Of a DNA stretch of 64,000 nucleotides, positions 53,027 to 60,331 are shown in pieces (position 1 is the stretch's first letter; every line of letters begins with the position of its first letter). The translations under genes were made by a program, and so were the position numbers. The DNA comes from JACKDW01 sp964621785 (GTDB lineage: Bacteria; Myxococcota_A; Polyangia; Nannocystales; Nannocystaceae). The stretch lies in contig CAZUPD010000003.1 in assembly GCA_964621785.1 (NCBI GenBank), forward strand, positions 106,590 to 170,589. Direction: 5' to 3'. Under the pieces are notes generated by a model. The model was given only the letters and a program-made list of their open reading frames with translations, was not told the DNA's origin and searched no databases.

Positions 53027-53078
53027 TATACAAATGTAGGCCGAGGCCTCGTCCCCCCGCGAGCAAAAAGCCCGGCGA

Positions 53079-53718
53079 ATGATGCAGCTCCTCACCGCTA
53101 TTGCGGAGCTCCCATCCATGTGTCTACAAGCAGATCTGAGCTGCCCGCCATCCACACGCGACAACGCCGACTCGGCCCGAGCCCGCGGCCAGCAGTCGGC
53201 TGAAGCGTTGGCGATGCTGAAGTTCGGTGACTACCAAGCCCTTCATCTCGCCGAAGCAGTGGTCCGCGATGCGAGTGATGTCGGTGCCACCGGAGATACC
53301 GCGCGGGCACTGCTGTTGGCGGCACAGGTACATCACAACCTTCGCGATTACCCGGCTGCGCTCGCCTATGCGGCTCGGGCAGCGGGTGCTGCCGACACCG
53401 CGTGCGGTCTCGGACGTCGAGATCGAGCCAGGCTTTGCCTATCACTTGGGACAGGAAGGCCACGGGCCGATCTACGGAGCCAAGATCCCCGAGAGTCGAT
53501 CGATCGGGCGCCGCGAAGATGGTTGGCCCGTCGATATCGTCGCTATCCTGACCGATGTGCCGATCGACCTGCGACCACTGACAAGCGAACGGCCGCGGCG
53601 AATCGATCCCGGGCGATGGCTCGTTGATGGTGGGACGCGGGGTACCCCCGGACAGGCGCAGTGGCGTCGCAGGGCACGATTCGCGATCGTACATCGCCGG
53701 ATCCGTGTCCAGGGTTGA
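53079..53718 (+). pseudogene. Frame-disrupted gene, TPR-like N-terminal part
   Basis: Two coding-like halves lie in different frames. From 53079 to about 53395 one frame gives ARARGQQSAEALAMLKFGDY, QALHLAEAVVRDASDVGATG and ALLLAAQVHHNLRDYPAALA, helical TPR-like repeats. From about 53400 to the TGA at 53718 another frame gives VSDVEIEPGFAYHLGQEGHG, PIYGAKIPESRSIGRREDG and WPVDIVAILTDVPIDLRPL. A single insertion or deletion near 53385-53405 would join them into about 210 residues. The original start is uncertain (ATG 53082 or 53118). Decay beside a conflict-type gene is plausible; a sequencing error is equally possible. Confidence 0.45.
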
Positions 53719-54046
53719 CCTGGATGCACTTCGCAGGTCAGTCATCGCTCCATTTCGCAATCGTTCGATACCTGACCTAATGGGCAGGTACAAACATCGA
53801 GTACCTGGTGACGTGGTCAGACCTGACCGCGTATACCCGGCAATAAAAAACTGAAAAAAACACAATTGCTTTCCCGACCCGGGACACCTGTCAATTACGT
53901 TTCCGCAAAACCTAGGCGAATTGCGCTCCTCGATTGTGGGGAGCTTTGATTGTGGTTGCCTAGGGAGGTTTGGCTCCTGATCGAATGAGGTCGGGATCGG
54001 TCGTGGGCTGAGGGCCGACGGCCATGTGAAGAAATGGAAGGACTGC
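53719..54046. other. A/T-richer intergenic region
   Basis: About 330 bp between the broken gene and the lipoprotein gene, with A-runs near 53850-53865. No gene, terminator or strong promoter is evident. The lipoprotein start is set by GGAAGGA just before ATG 54047. Confidence 0.4.
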
Positions 54047-55168
54047 ATGCAAAATTTAACACGAGCCTGTTTGTTGCTGGCGCTTGCGACTGCGGGTGCC
54101 TGTGACCCAGGAGAGGATTTTGTCGGGGAAGACGGGGTGGAGCCCATCGCATTTCGCGGTGGACTCGGTACCACATCCAATCGACTTGGGAATACCGGGA
54201 TCATGGGTTCATTCGCGCTGACGAATCTTCCTCAAGAGTACGGCATTCCGATTCCCGGGGCCGAGGGCAACCTGTTTGTGACAGATGGCTGGATTTGGCA
54301 CAACAACGCGTGGCACCAGGTCGAGGCTTGGGATGTGACGCCTGACGGTGAGTTTAAAGTGGCCTACGAAGCGACGCTTTGGGGAGTCACATTCGATTAT
54401 TGGGTCGGGGGGACGGCCGTCCAAGGTCTGTACTTCCTCATTTCCATGGAGGGCGAATCTGGCTACATTCGCTTTGCCAAGGTCGATATGGATTCCGGCC
54501 CCGTGCCTCGGTACTCGATCTCGACCAACCTGCCCAATGACGATCCCGAGTACCCGAAGATCGATCTGGATGGCAACGGAACCCTGGAGCAGGTCATCTG
54601 TCCCGCGTTCCACAGCTACCCGGTCGCGGAGGATTTCGACATCATTTTCTCTGCCAATACCTTCCTCTACCCAGAGGAGTTTGAGCTCGACAACCCGGTT
54701 CGCAACACCTCGATTTCCCATGCGATGTTGTGTCGAACAACCTCTGCGGTGGCCAAGCTCATCGACCCACTCGACCTGCGGATCGACGACACCTACGAGC
54801 CATCTGCGCGCTCGGTCGACATCGATTTTGTCAATGCCACGCTCAACGCGATCCGCAGTTGGCACTCGGACAATGCCTGGACGATTGCGGGTGAACAAAT
54901 CTGGATTCGCGACAATCTATACGGGTTTTTCGACGAGGGTACGATGCCGGCCGGCGTCGAGCTCGAAGCCGCCTACAGCGAGCGGGGACTAGAGTGTTTG
55001 GGACCGTCGCGGATTCACCGGGCGTGGCCGGAGGTTTGGTGGGACATCATTCTCGATGCCCATGATGTCAATCCCGATGGTGATTCGATTCCGCAATGTC
55101 CGTCTTCGCAGCAGCTCGCAGACGACCATCCTGGTTGGGTTCCTGTACATACAATTTCAGCGGGCTAA
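54047..55168 (+). CDS. Exported lipoprotein of unknown function (possibly ADYC-like)
   Basis: 373 residues from ATG 54047, with GGAAGGA 4 nt upstream. Lipoprotein-type signal NLTRACLLLALATAGAC. The mature part is rich in Trp, Asp and aromatic residues, with segments VAYEATLWGVTFDYWVGGTA, DPEYPKIDLDGNGTLEQVIC and AMLCRTTSAVAKLIDPLDL, and Cys at roughly even intervals. It resembles the large set of myxobacterial single-domain lipoproteins (ADYC-type), but I cannot confirm the family. A terminator-like stem lies 24 bp after the stop. A second frame (55096-55419) overlaps the end and continues with protein-like sequence; see findings. One iterated palindrome copy sits at 55144, in the last ten codons. 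Confidence 0.6.
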   Translation: MQNLTRACLLLALATAGACDPGEDFVGEDGVEPIAFRGGLGTTSNRLGNTGIMGSFALTNLPQEYGIPIPGAEGNLFVTDGWIWHNNAWHQVEAWDVTPDGEFKVAYEATLWGVTFDYWVGGTAVQGLYFLISMEGESGYIRFAKVDMDSGPVPRYSISTNLPNDDPEYPKIDLDGNGTLEQVICPAFHSYPVAEDFDIIFSANTFLYPEEFELDNPVRNTSISHAMLCRTTSAVAKLIDPLDLRIDDTYEPSARSVDIDFVNATLNAIRSWHSDNAWTIAGEQIWIRDNLYGFFDEGTMPAGVELEAAYSERGLECLGPSRIHRAWPEVWWDIILDAHDVNPDGDSIPQCPSSQQLADDHPGWVPVHTISAG

Positions 55169-55191
55169 CACTCGATCATTACAACTCATTG

Positions 55192-55222
55192 CAAAACCCC
55201 GACACTCACGATCGGGGTTTTG
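55192..55222. terminator. Rho-independent terminator (possibly bidirectional)
   Basis: Perfect 11-bp stem CAAAACCCCGA / TCGGGGTTTTG (55192-55202 and 55212-55222) with a 9-nt loop; a T-run on the plus side and an A-run on the other. It follows the lipoprotein stop by 24 bp and supports that stop being real. Confidence 0.75.
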
Positions 55223-55430
55223 TACGGGAGTTGTTTTGGTGTGGACATTGGTTCAAAGGGGTGGATGCCGCGTGTACGGGTACAAGTGTCCCTCCCGGTT
55301 GGATCAATTGGATCGATGAACAATTTTTCATGAGAAGCCCGCGGGCCGGTCGGATCCGCGGCAATTTTTGGCCAGAAGAGGCAATTGCTCACACCTTCGG
55401 GGCCACTTTAACCATGTAAGGCACACGGCG

Positions 55431-58385
55431 ATGTCAGTTGCAAACACCAAGTCGCGAATCATTGCGACACCGCGAAGTCGGTCGAGTTCAAGTCGCAGGC
55501 TCGAAAGTAGCTCACGTTCTCGTCGCAGCCAGGCGAGCAGCTCGCGGCTGTCTGGACACGCATGGCAGCGAAACGACCCCGCGCAAATCGGGCGATTTAA
55601 AGTTCTTTCGCTGATCGGTCGCGGGGGGATGGGGTCTGTGTTCGCCTGTTACGACGAGCTACTCGACCGCAAAATTGCCGTCAAAATCCTCCACTTGGAT
55701 GGGGTCCAAGACCGCGATGTAGCGATGGCCCGACTGACGCGCGAAGGCCAGGCACTCGCCCGCCTGTCCCATCCGAACGTCGTGACCGTCCACGAGATCA
55801 ACCACACCAAACGCGAAGTCTACGTGGCGATGGAATTCGTTCGCGGACAACGTCTCGACTGCTGGGTGAAGGGAAAACGTTCGTGGCGAGACATCCTGTC
55901 GGTGTATCTCCAGGCAGGTCGGGGGCTGTTGGCCGCCCATCAACAGGGGATCGTCCACCGCGATTTTAAGCCGCAAAACGTGATTGTCAGCGACGACACG
56001 CTTGTCAAGGTTCTCGACTTTGGGCTCGCCCGCACGGCCGGTGGCCCGATCGAAGAGGATCTCCTCGACAGCGTATCCGAAAGCATGGTTGATGGGACAT
56101 GTCCCTTAGATACGGACTCGGAGCTGTTGCGACCGCTGACGGTGACCGGAGCGCTGCTCGGTACGCCTGCGTATATGTCCCCCGAGCAATATCTCGGCCT
56201 GACGGCGACGCCCGCCAGCGACCAGTTCGGCTTTTGTGTTTCCCTGTACCAAAGCCTCTACGGCACGTTGCCATTTACAACCCAGTCGTTTTCGCTACTG
56301 CGCCGCGATATCGTCAGCGGGGCTGTGAAGCCGCCCCCATTACGCACGGCTGTACCGGCGCGGATCTTTAAAATTCTGCGCCGCGGATTGTCAGCCGATC
56401 CCGAGCGGCGCTACGCCAGTATGACGGAGCTGCTCGCACAGCTCGAGTCGCAGCGGACAAACCGGGCGATGCGGATCGGCGGCCTCGTGTTGCTCGCCCT
56501 GTCGACGGGGGCAGGCAGCTTCTATGGTGTCCACGCCGCGGAATCGGGGTTCGAGGTGTGCCCGGATGCGCGGGCAGAGCTCGTCGATGTGTGGGATCAG
56601 GACCGCTCTGACAGGGTTCGAGATGCGATTGTCGCGACCGGTTCGGTGCGGGCCGACGCCCTGCTAGGCAGCGTTGTACCCGAGGTCGATGCCTATGCCG
56701 AGGACTGGAGGCAGATGCGCAATGAGGCCTGTCTCGCCCATGCCGAGGGACGTCAGAGTGAGGAGTTGTTCGACCTGCGGATGAGCTGCCTCGATCAGCG
56801 CCTCGCGGGTTTGAAGGCCTTCACCGACGTGATGATACATGCGGATACATCTGTTATCGGACATCTGCCGACCGCCGTGTATGCTTTGCCCTCGCTCGAG
56901 TATTGTGCCGATACTTCTGCCCTGCTCGCGCAGGTGGGTCCGCCTGACGATCCCGACCTCCGGCGGCGGGTCGACTACTACCGCCTCGAACTCGCACGCT
57001 CGCGGGTCCTATCAGACACCGGGAAGTTTCAGCAATCGGCCGACCTGTTGGCGACGATCACCTCCGACCCCCAGGCGATGGCCTACTTGCCGCTGGCCGC
57101 CGAGGCCGATCTTCAGCGCGCCTCGCTTCAGTGGGGTGGGCAACAGTGGGAGGAGGTTGAGCAGACCCTTGCACGTGCACTGTATGCGGCCATTCGGGTG
57201 GATGATGCTCCTGCGGCCGCAGTCGCCAGTTCGCGGCTCGCCTACGTCCGTGCTGCCCTGCTCAACAAGCTCGACGATGAAGATCTCAACCTCGGACTGG
57301 TCATGGCGCTCAATGAACGGGTCGCGGACAATGTTGATGTATATGCCGAATACCTCAACAATATGGGGGTGATCAACACGTTGCGCGGGGATCGGGTTGA
57401 GGCCAATCAATTGTATGTACAGGCACATCGGCTGCGGGTCAAACACGGGCGCGATGCGACGGCGCTCGCACTTGGCACGGTGATGAATCTCGTAACACTC
57501 GCCCGCGAAGATGGTCGTTTTGCCGATGCGGCGCAGCGGAGCCGGGAGTTGATTACCCGCGGGGAACAACTGTTTGGAGCGTCGAGCTCACTCACCGTCG
57601 GCTTTGAGCACCATCTCGCGTGGAGCCTGCTCAAACTCGGTCGTCCTCGCGAAGCCGGCGAGCGCCTCAAACATGTCCTCGAACGCGTCGAGCACACGGG
57701 GGACACGCACCTGCAGGCCGTCACACGGTTGTTTCTGGGTGCCTGTGAACTCGAACAGGACCATCCCGTGAAGGCGCGTCGGGAGCTCCGCGCAGCACTC
57801 GAGCTGTTCGACCCGGTATCCAATGAATACGATGATGTCCTGCACCGGCTCCTACTCGCCGCCGCCAAAGCCGAGGACGAGGATGCGATGCGTGCCTACG
57901 TTGAACAGGCCCAAACACGCCTCACATCGCAGCGAGACCCGACCGGCTACCGCCGCACGAGTTTCCTCCTCCACAGCGGACTCGCTGCCTTGACACTCGA
58001 CCGGCCGGAGGATGCCCTCGTCGTATTGGAGGAGCTCCACCGGACGCCTGCAAACCAGCTCGCTGCCAATCCCGGAGTCACGCCGCAGCTCGCCCTCGCC
58101 CTCGGACAGGCCCACCACAAACTCGGGAATTTCGGCGAGGCGAAAACCTCACTCGAGCACGCGCTCCACGAATTTGGACAGGGTTGGCCGATCCAACGCG
58201 CCAACACACTGCGCGAGCTCGCCCGCGTCGAACTTGCGCAACACCAGGTCGAGGACGCATCGCGACATCTGCGCGACGCCGTCGATCTGTACGAAGCGAC
58301 CGCAGAGCCAGACTTCGCACAGCAGGTCGAGGCCCGCAGGATCGTCGAGCAGGTCGATAGCGAAGGTGACCTCCCGAGCAGTTAG
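55431..58385 (+). CDS. Transmembrane Ser/Thr kinase with long TPR tail (paralogue A)
   Basis: 984 residues from ATG 55431. Residues about 14-45 are a Ser/Arg-rich segment (SRSSSSRRLESSSRSRRSQA). Kinase domain about 54-325 is intact: LIGRGGMGSVFA, IAVKIL, HRDFKPQNVIV, LDFGLAR and MSPEQY. One membrane helix (MRIGGLVLLALSTGAGSFYG, about 346-366). The C-terminal 600 residues are TPR units (for example LARALYAAIRVDDAPAAAVA, ELARVELAQHQVEDASRHLR), probably periplasmic given one membrane span. Domain order and middle-region motifs (DVWDQDRSDRVRDAIVATG, CLDQRLAGLKAF) recur in the protein at 60332, showing duplication. Likely senses or assembles partners through the TPRs. Confidence 0.9.
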   Translation: MSVANTKSRIIATPRSRSSSSRRLESSSRSRRSQASSSRLSGHAWQRNDPAQIGRFKVLSLIGRGGMGSVFACYDELLDRKIAVKILHLDGVQDRDVAMARLTREGQALARLSHPNVVTVHEINHTKREVYVAMEFVRGQRLDCWVKGKRSWRDILSVYLQAGRGLLAAHQQGIVHRDFKPQNVIVSDDTLVKVLDFGLARTAGGPIEEDLLDSVSESMVDGTCPLDTDSELLRPLTVTGALLGTPAYMSPEQYLGLTATPASDQFGFCVSLYQSLYGTLPFTTQSFSLLRRDIVSGAVKPPPLRTAVPARIFKILRRGLSADPERRYASMTELLAQLESQRTNRAMRIGGLVLLALSTGAGSFYGVHAAESGFEVCPDARAELVDVWDQDRSDRVRDAIVATGSVRADALLGSVVPEVDAYAEDWRQMRNEACLAHAEGRQSEELFDLRMSCLDQRLAGLKAFTDVMIHADTSVIGHLPTAVYALPSLEYCADTSALLAQVGPPDDPDLRRRVDYYRLELARSRVLSDTGKFQQSADLLATITSDPQAMAYLPLAAEADLQRASLQWGGQQWEEVEQTLARALYAAIRVDDAPAAAVASSRLAYVRAALLNKLDDEDLNLGLVMALNERVADNVDVYAEYLNNMGVINTLRGDRVEANQLYVQAHRLRVKHGRDATALALGTVMNLVTLAREDGRFADAAQRSRELITRGEQLFGASSSLTVGFEHHLAWSLLKLGRPREAGERLKHVLERVEHTGDTHLQAVTRLFLGACELEQDHPVKARRELRAALELFDPVSNEYDDVLHRLLLAAAKAEDEDAMRAYVEQAQTRLTSQRDPTGYRRTSFLLHSGLAALTLDRPEDALVVLEELHRTPANQLAANPGVTPQLALALGQAHHKLGNFGEAKTSLEHALHEFGQGWPIQRANTLRELARVELAQHQVEDASRHLRDAVDLYEATAEPDFAQQVEARRIVEQVDSEGDLPSS

Positions 58386-58440
58386 CGCATTTTTACATGC
58401 AAATACATTTTTGAGGCAACGGCGCAGCTGGCCAGGCACG

Positions 58441-59205
58441 TTAGGGCTTGGCCATCCGCGCGCGTAGATCGGCGTTGACCTGTTCTTGCCGCTGTTGTTC
58501 GAGCGGGTGCCACGGCGACCCCGGTGGTGCGATGAAGTCGCCCGATTTTTTGGGTTGGTAGGCAACAAACTCGAGCAGGCCGTCTTGGTGGGCAAAGCCG
58601 GTGTCGGAGAACAGGCGGACCTTGCCTCTGATCGTGTATTGCTTTCCGACCTCGAGGGTCACCTCGGGAACGCCCTTCCACATCTTGGCTTCCCACTCCG
58701 GGATCGTAAACGCGTAGTTGACCACGAGCAGTGCGCGACGCAGGCCGCGTTCGTCCTTGGTGTCGGTGATCCACAGGTGTGGCTGTTTGGCGGGTGGGCA
58801 AACTTGTCCCTCCGGACATGTCGGTGGCTCGTAAATCTGTTGCACCCAGCCGCGGATTTCGACGGTTTTCCCAGCATCGCCGTCGCGGACATGGCTGTCG
58901 AGGTGATTGCGAACTCCGGCGATCGACCACACCTCGTCGGGGTATTGGTCGGACACGTCGAGATCGCGATGGGTGGGCACCGGCGGCAGCACAACCGTCA
59001 CGTCCGAGGGGGTCGGGGCGGTTTGCAAGGGCTCGAGCAACTTCGGCTCGGGGAGTGGTTTGCGAGCGGGTACCCCGGTTTTATCTGCCGATACAACCGG
59101 TTGTGGCGAGCTCGGTTGGACGGGCTTCGGTGCGGAACGATCGCGTCCGCAGCTCAAACACGCGACGACGAAGACCAATCCTACAATCGACCAGGATCCC
59201 CGCAT
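58441..59205 (-). CDS. Lipoprotein with OB-fold-like C-terminal half
   Basis: 254 residues from ATG 59205 (GTG 59208 adjacent). Lipobox in VGLVFVVACLSC. A Pro/Lys linker (about 25-75) leads to a beta-rich region: KTVEIRGWVQQIYEPPTC, PHLWITDTKDERGLRRALLV, VTLEVGKQYTIRGKVRLFSD and GLLEFVAYQPK, resembling an OB-type barrel as in nucleic-acid or small-ligand binding proteins. A CPEGQVC pair may form a disulfide. Function unknown. It diverges from the TPR gene at 59228, with start codons 22 bp apart and a shared promoter element. Confidence 0.65.
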   Translation of the reverse strand: MRGSWSIVGLVFVVACLSCGRDRSAPKPVQPSSPQPVVSADKTGVPARKPLPEPKLLEPLQTAPTPSDVTVVLPPVPTHRDLDVSDQYPDEVWSIAGVRNHLDSHVRDGDAGKTVEIRGWVQQIYEPPTCPEGQVCPPAKQPHLWITDTKDERGLRRALLVVNYAFTIPEWEAKMWKGVPEVTLEVGKQYTIRGKVRLFSDTGFAHQDGLLEFVAYQPKKSGDFIAPPGSPWHPLEQQRQEQVNADLRARMAKP

Positions 59206-59211
59206 CACCGG

Positions 59212-59221
59212 ATGGTATCGT
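59212..59221. promoter_or_regulatory. Overlapping divergent -10 boxes (lipoprotein / TPR protein)
   Basis: On the plus strand TATCGT (59216-59221) ends 6 nt before GTG 59228. On the minus strand TACCAT (59217 down to 59212) ends 6 nt before ATG 59205. The two hexamers overlap by two bases. This reproduces the arrangement at 18651-18660 and predicts two leaderless transcripts from one element. Confidence 0.5.
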
Positions 59222-59227
59222 GTGTTT

Positions 59228-60109
59228 GTGAAACTGTCGATCGCGGTTGCAGTCGTGCTTTTGGCCCCCGAGTCTGATTTAGTCCGAGTCCAGGCCCTCG
59301 ACGCGATGAACGCGGGGGTGACAGAGATTCATAAAAATCTCTTGGACGCCGGGCAAAAGCATCTGGTCGAGGCCACGCAACTTGATCCGAATTACGCCTT
59401 GGCCTGGTACAACCTCGGAATTTCGTTGGACAGGCAGGGAAAACTCGAGGAAGCCAGCAAGGCGTTTACCACGGGGATCACGGTCAGTTCCGGCGAGCAA
59501 GCTGCGGCGTTACAGTATCGCTTGGGCCAAGTCGAGGTCGCCCGCGCGCAGCAGGCGAGCTCACGCACGCAAAAACGATTGTATTTACAAGCAAGTCAGC
59601 GGGCATTCTCCGAGGTGGTCGCGGTATGGATCCATCACGCACAGGCCTATCTCGCCCTCGCGCGGGTTTGCGACCAACTCGACCAACCCGCCAAAGCAGA
59701 TCGCGCCTACCGCAAAGCGATCGAAGCCGACCCGAGCCTGGCGGCCGCATTTGTCGGGCTCGGGCAGATGTACCTGGATTACGGGCACACCGCGGCGGGA
59801 CTCGCTGTTTTGCAGGTCAATGTCGAGGTCAACCAGGCCGATGTCGATGCCTGGGTCGGTCTCGGAGCAGCCGAACTTTCGCGCAATCAACCCGACGAAG
59901 CGATCGTCGCACTGAAGCGAGCTGAGCAACTCTCGCCCAAAGCAAACGCGGTGCTGTACTATCTCGGGATCGCCAATGCTGAGCGACGCGAGCGGCGAGC
60001 GGCGAGTGACTATCTCGAGGCATTTCTCAAGCGCACCAGCCCAGATACGCCCGAGCCATGGGTCATCAATGCCCGCAACACGCTCATGCGAATGCAGGAT
60101 GTGATCTGA
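59228..60109 (+). CDS. Exported TPR-repeat protein
   Basis: 293 residues from GTG 59228 (GTG 59222 also in frame); the choice rests on the -10 spacing. Short signal-like N-terminus (KLSIAVAVVLLAPESDL). The rest is seven or so TPRs with good consensus: DPNYALAWYNLGISLDRQGK, EEASKAFTTGI, AQAYLALARVCDQLDQPAKA, DRAYRKAIEADPSLAAAFVG and AWVGLGAAELSRNQPDEAIV. Such all-TPR proteins mediate protein complexes. Lying between two kinase-TPR genes, it could interact with their TPR tails; this is inference. One iterated palindrome copy at 59580. Confidence 0.8.
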   Translation: MKLSIAVAVVLLAPESDLVRVQALDAMNAGVTEIHKNLLDAGQKHLVEATQLDPNYALAWYNLGISLDRQGKLEEASKAFTTGITVSSGEQAAALQYRLGQVEVARAQQASSRTQKRLYLQASQRAFSEVVAVWIHHAQAYLALARVCDQLDQPAKADRAYRKAIEADPSLAAAFVGLGQMYLDYGHTAAGLAVLQVNVEVNQADVDAWVGLGAAELSRNQPDEAIVALKRAEQLSPKANAVLYYLGIANAERRERRAASDYLEAFLKRTSPDTPEPWVINARNTLMRMQDVI

Positions 60110-60148
60110 ACATGAACGCGCGGTGGTGTCGTGTTCGCACGCTGTTGA

Positions 60149-60164
60149 ATTAGATATGTCTAAT
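60149..60164. promoter_or_regulatory. Short palindrome upstream of kinase paralogue B
   Basis: ATTAGA-tatg-TCTAAT, a perfect 6-bp inverted repeat with a 4-nt centre, about 170 bp upstream of the kinase start and 40 bp after the TPR gene. It is A/T rich in a G+C-rich setting. It could be an operator; it is too weak in G+C for a terminator. Confidence 0.35.
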
Positions 60165-60311
60165 GGGTCATGTTGTGAGCCGACGGCATTTCGCTCGAAG
60201 CGTCGCTCGTACCTCTGATGACGGCGAGGATACAATGTGCCGACTCGGGTTCGCATGATACCGACAGGCCAGTCACGCGCCGAACGACCGCCCGCGTGCC
60301 CGGACGTTCGC

Positions 60312-60317
60312 TATACT
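60312..60317 (+). promoter_or_regulatory. -10 box of kinase paralogue B
   Basis: TATACT 14 nt before ATG 60332, giving a predicted leader of about 8 nt. No -35 consensus. Confidence 0.45.
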
Positions 60318-60331
60318 GCCGCGACGATGCA

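Noticed and set aside
53098..54204. Minus-strand 368-codon frame
   Set aside because: Antisense to two coding-like plus regions and the start of the exported lipoprotein; composition (Ser/Arg/Pro) is typical of shadow frames.
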